Both the position numbers and the translations under genes were made by a program. The notes below the pieces were generated by a model. It made no database searches and was not told the origin of the DNA. It worked only from the letters and a program-made list of their open reading frames with translations. This document shows positions 54,920 to 63,509 of a stretch of 64,000 nucleotides of DNA, one piece after another. Position 1 is the stretch's first letter; each line of letters starts with the position of its first letter. Origin of the DNA: Polaromonas vacuolata (lineage in GTDB: Bacteria > Pseudomonadota > Gammaproteobacteria > Burkholderiales > Burkholderiaceae_C); NCBI RefSeq assembly GCF_012584515.1, contig NZ_CP051461.1:2971501-3035500 (forward strand), given 5' to 3'.

Positions 54920-55363
54920 TCATTCAATCATGAACAGGGCTTGTCCGTACTCAACAGCCTGACCGTTTTCACACAAAATTTTGGTAATGGTGCCGGACTT
55001 GTCGGCTTCGATCTCATTGAGGATTTTCATCGCTTCAATGATGCAGATGGTGTCCCCTTCTTTAACCACATTACCGACTTCGACAAAAGCCTTAGCGCCT
55101 GGACTAGAAGATCGATAAAAAGTGCCCACCATTGGCGACTTGACCGCATGGCCAGTTGGCGCTGCAGGTTCCACTGAGGCTGGTGCAGCCTCGGTGGCAA
55201 CGACAGGCACAGGCATCATAGTCACCGTGGGCTGCTGCATATACATAGGCGCGCCACTGGATTTAACAATACGTACCTTGCCTTCAGCTTCGGTAATCTC
55301 AAGCTCAGAAACATTGGACTCAGAGACTAAATCTATGAGTGTCTTGAGTTTTCTTAAATCCAT
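54920..55363 (-). CDS. accB: Biotin carboxyl carrier protein of acetyl-CoA carboxylase
   Basis: 147 aa. The N-terminal [23 protein letters not shown] region is followed by a Pro/Ala linker and the biotinyl domain with the biotin lysine K113 in [15 protein letters not shown] 55363 has GGAG 9 bp upstream; a TTG at 55375 is in frame. It carries CO2 between AccC and the carboxyltransferase. In many Burkholderiales aroQ lies just upstream; here there is a gene-free stretch. Confidence 0.96.
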   Translation of the reverse strand: MDLRKLKTLIDLVSESNVSELEITEAEGKVRIVKSSGAPMYMQQPTVTMMPVPVVATEAAPASVEPAAPTGHAVKSPMVGTFYRSSSPGAKAFVEVGNVVKEGDTICIIEAMKILNEIEADKSGTITKILCENGQAVEYGQALFMIE

Positions 55364-55727
55364 GGGGTTCTCCAACGACGGTAGATACTGCCACCCTAGC
55401 GGGTGGGCGGCTTAAAAACATTGCTGTGCAACTTATTAGCGCCAGCACAGCGACGTACAAATCGTAGCAACAAGAATATTGCTTCATATTGCGCTTACGC
55501 ACATCTTCTGCATACTAAAAAAGCTATTCGCTAACAACTTGGTCCAGCACAACAGCTGTCTAGCTGTGAAGAAAGACGAGTGTAACTCAAGCCCTGAGAT
55601 CAAAAGTAGACCTAAATTCAAATACACCAGGGCCGCAGAAATCATAAAAAATAATTAATTAGCTACTGATAAGAGCAGTTAGCGCATTAATTACTCAAGA
55701 GTCACAAACTCACCCAACACAAGGCAA
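55364..55727. other. 364-bp accB promoter region without genes
   Basis: AT-rich DNA between tlpA and accB. I searched it by eye for an aroQ-like frame on the minus strand and found none. No clear promoter hexamers or hairpins were identified. Confidence 0.4.
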
Positions 55728-56246
55728 CTATAGGAGTTGACTCCAAAGCGCTAGATCTTCTTCTGTGACTTTGCCAATACGGCGATGTAGCAACTCACCG
55801 CTGGCAGAGAAAACCACAGAAAAAGGCAGCACACCAGCCAGATTACCCAAACTTTTGCTCAACTGCGTACCACTGAGTCCCGCCATGGCGACCGGGAAAC
55901 TTAAAGGCTTGGCTTGCAACCATTGGCGTACCGCACTAGGTTGATCAACCGCCAGTCCCAGCACTTGATACTGACTTTTGTGGGCCTGATAAAAACGATC
56001 TAGCATGGGTAATTCCTCTATGCAGGGTGGGCACCACGTCGCCCAAAAGTTAACCAGCAAAGGTTTGCCGCGCAAGCTAGTCATAGCCAGAGGCGTGCCC
56101 TGAGGGGAATCAAAATTCATATTCCAAAATGCCTCGACAGCCGGTTCAGCGACTTCACCCATGCGCAACCTCCAGACGGCTGCACCCATACCGGCCAAAG
56201 CCGCTGCGGCTGCAACACCACCGTAAAGCATGCTTCTACGTTTCAC
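55728..56246 (-). CDS. TlpA family thiol:disulfide oxidoreductase
   Basis: 172 aa. An N-terminal signal anchor (residues about 5-27) precedes a thioredoxin domain with C72-PP-C75 (NFWATWCPPCIEELPMLDRF). ResA/TlpA proteins act in the periplasm as reductants, often for cytochrome c or oxidase maturation. The start overlaps the end of the next upstream gene by 11 bp. Confidence 0.93.
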   Translation of the reverse strand: MKRRSMLYGGVAAAAALAGMGAAVWRLRMGEVAEPAVEAFWNMNFDSPQGTPLAMTSLRGKPLLVNFWATWCPPCIEELPMLDRFYQAHKSQYQVLGLAVDQPSAVRQWLQAKPLSFPVAMAGLSGTQLSKSLGNLAGVLPFSVVFSASGELLHRRIGKVTEEDLALWSQLL

Positions 56247-56835
56247 TTGAGTCTTTCTCGATTAATTTTTGGACGGCTCGCAGATCGCCGCGTGGCGCTC
56301 TGCCTCTGGCGTCGGGCTTTAGAGCGCCGCGCAAATCGTCGTGGTCGTAAATCATTAAATGCAAACCTACCGACTCTTGCAGTGGCTTGCAGACAATGCT
56401 CATGCTTAAAGCCTCTACGCTGGCGCCGTTAAATCCGGTCACCGTACGCGGCTCGTAATCTACATTGTGGTCTATCAATGCGATTTCAGCGGACTTGGGG
56501 TCATCGCAAAAAAGTTGTATAAAAATATCCGACAACCGAGTCGCCGTACCTTGCCAGACAGAGCCGGTCAGATGGGGCCTGAAGTCGGCCATTCGCTCCA
56601 TCCACACCAATGCCAACTCACGCAACGCTGCCAATTCGGTGGGTTGGGTATCGCCGCAAAAAATTGCGATGTATTCGCGCACCGCGTCTTCAATCATGAC
56701 GTTGTCGGGCAATTCGGTGCGCGCAGGCAAAGCCATTTGTTTAACCGCACGGCGCTTGGCTTGGCCGTACTCCATACCTTCTTCAACAATAAGGGCAGCA
56801 GCCGAAGCTGCGATTTCAGATTTTAGAGTGATCAC
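56236..56835 (-). CDS. Conserved hypothetical protein, nucleotidyltransferase-like
   Basis: 199 aa. GSVWQGTATRLSDIFIQLFCDDPKSAEIALIDHNVDYE resembles the GS-x10-DID pattern of small nucleotidyltransferases, but the second acidic position is replaced (SDIFIQ). Whether it is active is therefore doubtful. From memory, similar proteins lie beside mpl in Burkholderiales. It is divergent from mpl by 104 bp and overlaps tlpA by 11 bp. Confidence 0.7.
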   Translation of the reverse strand: MITLKSEIAASAAALIVEEGMEYGQAKRRAVKQMALPARTELPDNVMIEDAVREYIAIFCGDTQPTELAALRELALVWMERMADFRPHLTGSVWQGTATRLSDIFIQLFCDDPKSAEIALIDHNVDYEPRTVTGFNGASVEALSMSIVCKPLQESVGLHLMIYDHDDLRGALKPDARGRAPRGDLRAVQKLIEKDSSET

Positions 56836-56939
56836 TTGAGTTTGAATAAGAGTCGATAGCTGCTCTCCAGTGTAGGCCGCTCAGTCAGGCCAGACGTACG
56901 CCAAGGCTAATGCGTGGTTAGCCTGCCTAAAATGGCAAC

Positions 56940-58340
56940 ATGCACATACATATTTTGGGAATTTGCGGAACATTCATGGGCGGCTTAGCCGCACTGGCTC
57001 GTGAGGCTGGACACAAAGTCACTGGCTGCGATGCAGGGGTTTATCCACCTATGAGCGATCAGCTGCGAGCACTAGGCATTGAACTGATAGAAGGCTTTGG
57101 CGAAGAGCAACTCGCGCTCAAGCCAGATATCTTCGTGGTGGGCAATGTGGTCTCGCGCGCCCGCACTAGCGACGGCCAGCCCAAGTTTCCGCTTATGGAA
57201 GCGATACTCAACCAAGGCCTTGCCTACACCAGTGGCCCACAGTGGTTAGCCGAGCATATGCTGCACGGCCGCCATGTTTTGGCTGTCGCAGGCACGCATG
57301 GCAAAACCACAACAACCGCTATGCTGAGTTGGATTTTGGAATACGCAGATTTGAAGCCCGGCTTTTTGGTCGGTGGCGTGCCGCTTAACTTTGGCGTTTC
57401 AGCGCGGTTGGGTGAAGGCAAGACTTTTGTCATTGAAGCCGACGAATACGACACCGCTTTTTTCGACAAGCGCAGCAAATTTGTGCACTACCGGCCACGT
57501 ACCGCTATTTTGAACAATCTTGAATTCGATCATGCGGACATTTTTGATGACTTGGCCGCCATAGAGCGCCAATTCCATCACTTGGTGAGAACCGTACCGG
57601 CTCAAGGCAGAGTGGTCGTCAACGCCGATCAAGCCAGCTTGGCACGCGTACTAGCCCAAGGCTGCTGGAGTGAGCGCATGCCGTTTGGCAGCAGTACTGA
57701 CAAAAATCCCATCGGATTTACTGCCCAAGGCGAGCCGCATGATTTCGCAGTGCTAAAAAATGGACAGCAAGTCGCGCGCCTGCAATGGGCAGTAGCTGGC
57801 GTGCATAACCAGCACAATGCGCTCGCGGCGATAGCAGCAGCCGAGCATGTGGGTGTAGCGCCGGCTATTTGCACACAAGCGCTAGCCAGTTTTGATAATG
57901 TTAAGCGCCGCATGGAAGTGCGCGGCGTGCTCAAACGGGGCGACGGCGAGATAACAGTCTATGACGACTTTGCCCACCACCCGACCGCTATTCACACCAC
58001 CTTGGACGGCTTGCGTCGCCAGCTCAACGCGCAAGGCAAAAATAGCCAACGCATACTCGCCATCTTCGAGCCGCGCAGCAACACCATGAAGCTAGGCGCT
58101 ATGACGGCCTTATTGCCTTGGAGTTTGGAAGCGGCCGATTTGTCTTTTTGCCATGCGGGCGGACTAGACTGGGATGCCCGCGAGGCGTTGTCGCCTCTGG
58201 GTGCAAAAGCACTAGTCGCCCAAAATTTAGATCAGTTGATTATTCAAATCAAATCAGCCGTTAGACCGGGCGATCACTTGCTGTGCATGAGTAATGGCGG
58301 ATTCGGCGGCATACACAACAAGTTGTTGGCAGCGCTTTAA
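56940..58340 (+). CDS. mpl: UDP-N-acetylmuramate:L-alanyl-gamma-D-glutamyl-meso-diaminopimelate ligase
   Basis: 466 aa Mur ligase. MHIHILGICGTFMGGLAALAREAGHKVTGCD is the N-terminal Rossmann part, AVAGTHGKTTTTAMLSWIL the ATP loop, and EADEYDTAFFDKRSKFVHYRP the central motif. It reattaches recycled tripeptide to UDP-MurNAc. It completes, with AmpD at 43.7 kb, two steps of peptidoglycan recycling in this window. Confidence 0.96.
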   Translation: MHIHILGICGTFMGGLAALAREAGHKVTGCDAGVYPPMSDQLRALGIELIEGFGEEQLALKPDIFVVGNVVSRARTSDGQPKFPLMEAILNQGLAYTSGPQWLAEHMLHGRHVLAVAGTHGKTTTTAMLSWILEYADLKPGFLVGGVPLNFGVSARLGEGKTFVIEADEYDTAFFDKRSKFVHYRPRTAILNNLEFDHADIFDDLAAIERQFHHLVRTVPAQGRVVVNADQASLARVLAQGCWSERMPFGSSTDKNPIGFTAQGEPHDFAVLKNGQQVARLQWAVAGVHNQHNALAAIAAAEHVGVAPAICTQALASFDNVKRRMEVRGVLKRGDGEITVYDDFAHHPTAIHTTLDGLRRQLNAQGKNSQRILAIFEPRSNTMKLGAMTALLPWSLEAADLSFCHAGGLDWDAREALSPLGAKALVAQNLDQLIIQIKSAVRPGDHLLCMSNGGFGGIHNKLLAAL

Positions 58341-58401
58341 AAGTACGCAGTTTAGTAAGCCTAGTGCTGGGTAGCGCTCATTAATAAGCATACTCATCAA
58401 T

Positions 58402-58440
58402 CACCACGAGACTAATAAGTACGCCTATTAGTAAGTGGTG
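58402..58440. other. Long inverted repeat between mpl and aroG
   Basis: CACCAC/GTGGTG (58402-58407, 58435-58440) and ACTAATA/TATTAGT (58411-58417, 58426-58432) form a two-part stem with an 8-nt loop. No T run follows on either side. A second hairpin ACAAACCGC/GCGGTTTGT follows at 58456-58485. Confidence 0.65.
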
Positions 58441-58455
58441 CGGCGCTTTCTATCG

Positions 58456-58485
58456 ACAAACCGCCGCTAACTGGCAGCGGTTTGT
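58456..58485 (-). terminator. Possible terminator after aroG
   Basis: A 9-bp stem ACAAACCGC/GCGGTTTGT lies 15 bp after the aroG stop, with no good T run. It may be a weak or Rho-assisted terminator. Confidence 0.45.
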
Positions 58486-58499
58486 TGGCTTGGGCTAAA

Positions 58500-59624
58500 T
58501 TACTTAAGTGCTCGGCGTGCGAGCACCGCAGCCGACAGGGTCTCCAACACGCCGAGTGAATCATCCCAGCCTATGCAGGCGTCGGTGATGCTTTTACCGT
58601 ATTCGAGCTGACTCGCGTCATCTTTACCCGGCGTGAATTTTTGCGCGCCGGCGTTAAGGTGGCTCTCGACCATCAAACCAAACACTTGACGCGAACCGCT
58701 AGAGATTTGCGCGCTGATATCGGCCGCCACATCAATTTGCTTTTGATGCTGCTTAGAGCTGTTGGCATGGCTGCAGTCAACCATGAGGTTGGCTCGCAGC
58801 TTTGAAGCGGTGAGCTCATTACAAGCCGCTGTGACACTCGCAACATCGTAATTAGGCGCCTTACCACCCCGCAAAATCACATGGCAATCTGGATTGCCGT
58901 CAGTCTGCACAATCGCAACCTGACCATTTTTATGCACTGATAAAAAGTGATGTCCGCGCGCTGCAGCCTGAATTGCGTCAGTGGCGATACGAATATTGCC
59001 GTCAGTACCATTTTTAAAGCCAATCGGCGCGGACAAGCCAGACGCTAGCTCACGGTGGACTTGGCTCTCTGTGGTACGCGCACCAATCGCGCCCCAAGCG
59101 ATCAAGTCGCCCAGGTATTGCGGTGAAATTACATCGAGAAACTCGCTGCCGGCCGGCACACCCATGCGGTTGATCTCTATGAGTAGCTGGCGTGCGATGC
59201 GCAGGCCCTCGTCAATGCGAAAGGTCTCATCAAGGTAAGGATCATTGATCAGACCTTTCCAGCCCACCGTTGTGCGCGGCTTTTCAAAGTAAACCCGCAT
59301 CACAATTTCTAAAGTACCGGCGTATTTCTTGCGCTCATCGGCCAGCTTGCGGGCGTAGATCACAGCAGCAGCAGGGTCGTGAATCGAGCAGGGACCTATC
59401 ACCACCAGCAAACGGTCATCGCTGCCGTTGATGATGTTGTGAATACTTTGGCGGGTGTCGCTAATTAAGGTCTCTACCGGCGTGCCGGCAATAGGAAAGA
59501 AACGTATCAAATGCTCTGGAGGTGGTAGCACGGTAATGTCCTTGATGCGTTTGTCGTCGGTTTTGCTGGCATTAGAGACACTCGAATAACCGATGTCGTT
59601 GGCAGATTTGGCTTTGGCATTCAT
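58500..59624 (-). CDS. aroG: 3-deoxy-7-phosphoheptulonate synthase (class I)
   Basis: 374 aa DAHP synthase, first enzyme of the shikimate pathway. LLVVIGPCSIHDPAAAVIYARKL, MRVYFEKPRTTVGWKGLINDP and DCSHANSSKQHQKQ are family blocks with the metal-binding Cys and His. The AroG/AroF/AroH paralogue cannot be separated by eye. Upstream, on the same strand, lie a 24-codon leader ORF rich in Phe, Tyr and Trp and a terminator, which predict attenuation by aromatic amino acid supply. Confidence 0.94.
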   Translation of the reverse strand: MNAKAKSANDIGYSSVSNASKTDDKRIKDITVLPPPEHLIRFFPIAGTPVETLISDTRQSIHNIINGSDDRLLVVIGPCSIHDPAAAVIYARKLADERKKYAGTLEIVMRVYFEKPRTTVGWKGLINDPYLDETFRIDEGLRIARQLLIEINRMGVPAGSEFLDVISPQYLGDLIAWGAIGARTTESQVHRELASGLSAPIGFKNGTDGNIRIATDAIQAAARGHHFLSVHKNGQVAIVQTDGNPDCHVILRGGKAPNYDVASVTAACNELTASKLRANLMVDCSHANSSKQHQKQIDVAADISAQISSGSRQVFGLMVESHLNAGAQKFTPGKDDASQLEYGKSITDACIGWDDSLGVLETLSAAVLARRALK

Positions 59625-59682
59625 CGCAGACGTTCCTTAAAAAAACTTTTTTGAAATCAACAGAGCTGGAAAATAAACAGGC

Positions 59683-59712
59683 AAAAAAAAAACCGCCGGG
59701 GTTCGGCGGTTT
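59683..59712 (-). terminator. Attenuator terminator in the aroG leader
   Basis: On the minus strand the stem is AAACCGCCG/CGGCGGTTT with a 5-nt loop, followed by a run of U residues (A run 59683-59690 on +). It lies between the leader peptide stop and the aroG start, 58 bp before the latter. Its 5' arm ACCGCC is complementary to GGCGGT in the leader ORF. Confidence 0.88.
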
Positions 59713-59739
59713 AGGAGGACTTTTAGCGTATCTGGGGGC

Positions 59740-59814
59740 TTACGCGATTGTCTCTCTACCGCCAAGGGCGCTTGAGAACCAAAAGTAAGCAAAATATTTA
59801 TTGGCTAAAGTCAT
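59740..59814 (-). CDS. Aromatic-rich leader peptide of aroG
   Basis: A 24-codon ORF with the core KYFAYFWF (residues 6-13: two Tyr, three Phe, one Trp), then SSALGGRETIA and stop. It ends 28 bp before the attenuator terminator. Codons 18-19 (GGCGGT) can pair with the terminator 5' arm, so ribosome stalling at the aromatic run would favour antitermination. There is no strong Shine-Dalgarno, which weakens the case slightly; composition and position support it. Confidence 0.8.
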   Translation of the reverse strand: MTLANKYFAYFWFSSALGGRETIA

Positions 59815-59862
59815 AAGAATTAATGTAGCACAGCTTAAATAAGATCTAGTTTTGCAAGGGCT

Positions 59863-61386
59863 TCAAGCTGTACCGCCGACTGTCAAGCCATCAATGCGCA
59901 GGGTTGGTTGACCCACACCGACTGGCACGCTTTGACCTTCTTTGCCGCAAGTACCCACACCGCTGTCCAGCGCCATATCGTTGCCCATCATGGTCACACG
60001 GGTCAATGCATCGGGGCCGTTACCGACAATCGTCGCACCTTTGACTGGATAGAGAATTTTGCCGTTTTCAACCCAATAGGCTTCGCTGGCGGAAAATACA
60101 AATTTGCCAGAAGTGATGTCAACCTGACCACCGCCGAAATTGGTGGCGTATAGACCCTTCTTAATACTGGCGACGATTTCTTCAGGCTGCTTGTCGCCGG
60201 CCAACATATAGGTATTGGTCATGCGCGGCATAGGCATGTGGGCGTAACTCTCACGCCTGCCATTGCCGGTAGGCTTGACCTTCATCAGGCGCGCGTTCAG
60301 TGAGTCTTGGATGTAGCCCTTGAGAATACCGTCCTCAATCAACACATTGCGCTGGCTGGCGTTACCTTCGTCATCTACGTTGAGTGAGCCGCGGCGGTCC
60401 GCAATCGTGCCGTCGTCCAAAACCGTCACACCTTTGGCCGCGACACGCTGACCAATCTTGCCGGCAAACGCGCTAGAGCCCTTGCGGTTAAAGTCGCCCT
60501 CGAGTCCGTGGCCTATAGCTTCGTGCAACAAAATACCAGGCCAGCCAGAACCTAAAACTACCGTCATTTCACCGGCCGGTGCAGGCCGGGCTTCAAGATT
60601 AGTCAGTGCGGCTTTAACCGCTTCGTCCACATATTGGGTAATTTGCGCATCATTAAAATACGCCAAACCAAAGCGGCCACCACCACCACTGGAGCCCACT
60701 TCGCGTCTGCCCTTTTGTTCGGCGATCACCGTCACGCTCAAGCGAACCAATGGCCGGACATCAGCGGCTAACGTGCCATCCGCACGCGCCACCATCACCA
60801 CGTCGTATTCACTGGCCATGCCGGCCATGACTTGCACCACACGCGGGTCTTTGGCCTTGGCCAATTTTTCGACTTTCTCTAACAGTTTGACTTTGTCTGT
60901 GCTGTTTAGCGTTGCAATCGGATCAAGGTCTTGGTAGAGCGAGCGGCTGCTGGCGACTCTGCGCGTGGGTGTTTTTACACGGCCACTTTTGGCGGCTGCG
61001 GAAATGCTGCGCACGGTGCGAGCTGCATCCAACAAGGAAGCTTCTGAAATATCGTCAGAATAAGCAAAAGCAGTTTTTTCACCGCTCACTGCACGCACGC
61101 CAACGCCTTGATCAATGCTGAAGGAGCCACTTTTGACAATGCCTTCTTCAAGACTCCAGCCTTCGCTGCGGGTGTATTGAAAATACAAGTCGGCATCGTC
61201 TGCGCCGTGGGAGGCGATCTCGGCCAACGCGCGGTTAAGGTGAGTTTCGGTTAAGCCGAAAGGCGTGAGCAGCAAGCTGCGCGCAATCTCTAGTCGACCT
61301 TCAGTTGAGGCGGCAGTGGGACGCGCCTTGGAAGACAGCGTGGACGCATTGACTGCGCTGGCGGAGGATGAGCGTAATGAGTTCAT
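59863..61386 (-). CDS. tldD: Metalloprotease TldD
   Basis: 507 aa. The zinc motif region is LLHEAIGHGLEGDFNRKG near residue 283. N-terminal ADLYFQYTRSEGWSLEEGIVKSGSF and C-terminal GTCGKEGQSVPVGVGQPTLRIDGLTVGG are typical. TldD acts with TldE/PmbA on peptides and unfolded proteins; no tldE is adjacent. The N-terminus is about 25 residues longer than most homologues and Ser/Ala-rich, so a later start is possible. Confidence 0.94.
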   Translation of the reverse strand: MNSLRSSSASAVNASTLSSKARPTAASTEGRLEIARSLLLTPFGLTETHLNRALAEIASHGADDADLYFQYTRSEGWSLEEGIVKSGSFSIDQGVGVRAVSGEKTAFAYSDDISEASLLDAARTVRSISAAAKSGRVKTPTRRVASSRSLYQDLDPIATLNSTDKVKLLEKVEKLAKAKDPRVVQVMAGMASEYDVVMVARADGTLAADVRPLVRLSVTVIAEQKGRREVGSSGGGGRFGLAYFNDAQITQYVDEAVKAALTNLEARPAPAGEMTVVLGSGWPGILLHEAIGHGLEGDFNRKGSSAFAGKIGQRVAAKGVTVLDDGTIADRRGSLNVDDEGNASQRNVLIEDGILKGYIQDSLNARLMKVKPTGNGRRESYAHMPMPRMTNTYMLAGDKQPEEIVASIKKGLYATNFGGGQVDITSGKFVFSASEAYWVENGKILYPVKGATIVGNGPDALTRVTMMGNDMALDSGVGTCGKEGQSVPVGVGQPTLRIDGLTVGGTA

Positions 61387-61452
61387 CAGCCATTGTAGGC
61401 AGTTGGCCTCAACCGCTGCACGACATGGTTATGCGATTAAAGTGCTAGGCCG

Positions 61453-62607
61453 TTATGACTGCACCAAGCGTTTAGATTTGGCAATAGACATCAAAATACC
61501 AACCGCCAGCCCCAATGTCACCATGGCCGTGCCGCCATAGCTAATAAAAGGCAGGGGTACGCCAACTACCGGCAATATCCCGCTAACCATGCCCATGTTT
61601 ACAAATGCATAGGTAAAGAAAATCATGGTCACAGCGCCAGCCAGTAAGCGCGAGAAAAGCGTCGGCGCCTCCAGCGCAATAATCAGACCGCGCAAAATCA
61701 AAAAGAGAAATCCGACGATCAGCGCCAAGTTACCTAGCAGCCCGAACTCTTCAGAAAATGCCGCAAAAATAAAGTCAGTGGTGCGCTCTGGAATGAACTC
61801 TAAGTGCGTTTGCGTGCCGGCCATAAAACCCTTGCCGAAAATGCCGCCAGAGCCAATTGCAATCATGCCCTGAATGATGTGAAAGCCCTTGCCCAAGGGG
61901 TCGCGGCCGGGGTCAAGCAATGTGCAAATACGCTGCTGCTGGTAGTCGTGCAAAACCACCCAACGCATGCCGTCAGCGCACAAGCGCGGCTCTAGCGCGA
62001 CGAGTAAAAAAATACCGATTAGTCCCAAAAGCACTGGCGGCAGTATGAGTTTCCAGTTCAGACCAGCGAAAAATATCACCGCCAGACCGGCGCTTAAAAC
62101 CAGAAGTCCAGTACCCAAATCGGGCTGTTTCATGATCAGACCCACAGGCACTAAAAGCAGTAAACCGGCGACCAAAAAATCCAACGGTCGCAACTGACCT
62201 TCGCGCTTTTGAAACCACCAAGCCAGCATCAAAGGCATGGCGATCTTAAGTATCTCGCTAGGCTGAATCACCACGCCTAAATTAAGCCAGCGTTTAGCAC
62301 CTTTTTTAGTCAAACCAAACACCGCCACGGCAACTAGCAGCGCAACGCCAAACAAGTAAAGCGGCACCGCCAATGTCATCAGGCGCTGGGGTGGAATTTG
62401 TGCCACCACAAACATGATGGCGCCAGCAATCAGCATATTGCGGCCGTGATCCACAAAGCGAGTACCGTGGTCATAGCCCGAGGAATACATGATGAGTAAG
62501 CCGGCAGAGGCCAGCATAAAAACAGCAAAAGCCAGCGGGCCATCAAAGCCTTCAAGCCAAGGTTTGCTGCGCTGGAAAAAAGAGGGTTTATCAAAGACTA
62601 CGGACAT
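61453..62607 (-). CDS. rodA: Rod shape-determining protein RodA (peptidoglycan glycosyltransferase)
   Basis: 384 aa SEDS-family protein with about ten membrane helices. LMYSSGYDHGTRFVDHGRN, KRWLNLGVVIQPSEILKIAMPLMLAWW, KQPDLGTGLLV and the closing LPVVGVPLPFISYGGTAM are SEDS signatures. It polymerises lipid II for cell elongation, together with PBP2. ATG 62607 (MSVVFDKPSFFQRSK) was preferred over the 16-residue longer frame. mrdA is not upstream here: the next gene reads away on +. Confidence 0.94.
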   Translation of the reverse strand: MSVVFDKPSFFQRSKPWLEGFDGPLAFAVFMLASAGLLIMYSSGYDHGTRFVDHGRNMLIAGAIMFVVAQIPPQRLMTLAVPLYLFGVALLVAVAVFGLTKKGAKRWLNLGVVIQPSEILKIAMPLMLAWWFQKREGQLRPLDFLVAGLLLLVPVGLIMKQPDLGTGLLVLSAGLAVIFFAGLNWKLILPPVLLGLIGIFLLVALEPRLCADGMRWVVLHDYQQQRICTLLDPGRDPLGKGFHIIQGMIAIGSGGIFGKGFMAGTQTHLEFIPERTTDFIFAAFSEEFGLLGNLALIVGFLFLILRGLIIALEAPTLFSRLLAGAVTMIFFTYAFVNMGMVSGILPVVGVPLPFISYGGTAMVTLGLAVGILMSIAKSKRLVQS

Positions 62608-62863
62608 TTGCCGCATTATCCGCGAGTACAGCAAGCTGGCGTTAAACATCACCATCAGCGCAGGTATGAATTAGCACCGTTGCAAATAAGAAGTGATGCG
62701 CGCATCGATTGATCCACCGGCTGACTTTTCGTTCAATGCAGGTAAAGTCAACTTGCCCACATCCCTGCTTTCTCATTCATCACGCAAGGCTTATCCATAT
62801 TGAACCTTTTGCAACACCAACTGACTGCGCTTTCAAAAAATCACCACCCCCTATGATCTAGTC

Positions 62864-63457
62864 ATGCAACCGCCCTTAACCCACCTGCTTTACCTGCATG
62901 GCTTTCGCTCTTCACCGCAGTCTTTAAAGGCGCGCAAGATGGCGGCGCTGATGGCAGAAAAATACCCGCACATCGTTTGGTGCTGCCCACAACTGCCGCC
63001 CTCACCTCAACTGGCCGCACAGCAAATCATGGCATTGATCTCCAGCTGGCCTCAGCTCGGCATGGCCGTAATGGGCTCATCGCTAGGCGGTTTTTACGCC
63101 ACCTATTTTGCCGAGCAAAGAGCGTGCAAAGCGGTGCTGCTGAACCCTGCGATCAAGCCAGCGCGCGACTTGGCTAAATACATTGGCGAGCAAAGCGTTT
63201 GGCAGCGTCCCGACGAAAAATTCTTTTTTGAACCACAATTTGTGGACCAACTCACAGCGCTAGACGCTGGCCCATTGACTAGGCCCGAAGACTACCTAGC
63301 CATCATCGCCAAAGGCGACGAGGTGCTGGACTGGCGCGAAATGGCCGAGCGCTATGGGGGAGCGCACCAATTAATACTGGAATGCAGCGACCACGCCCTG
63401 AGCGACTTCGACGCGCAACTGCCTGCCGTACTGGATTTTCTGGGCCTAGCAGCTTGA
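62864..63457 (+). CDS. YqiA/YcfP family alpha/beta-fold esterase
   Basis: 197 aa. LLYLHGFRSSPQSLKARKMAALM is the family start. The nucleophile is S73 in GSSLGGFYATYFAE, with D in IIAKGDEVLDWREM and H in CSDHALSDFD. It hydrolyses small esters; the natural substrate is unknown. It precedes the RNB gene by 52 bp on the same strand. Confidence 0.92.
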   Translation: MQPPLTHLLYLHGFRSSPQSLKARKMAALMAEKYPHIVWCCPQLPPSPQLAAQQIMALISSWPQLGMAVMGSSLGGFYATYFAEQRACKAVLLNPAIKPARDLAKYIGEQSVWQRPDEKFFFEPQFVDQLTALDAGPLTRPEDYLAIIAKGDEVLDWREMAERYGGAHQLILECSDHALSDFDAQLPAVLDFLGLAA

Positions 63458-63509
63458 TTACACTTAAGCCCAACCGAAAAATCACTCCCATCACGAAAAA
63501 GGCCTTGTT

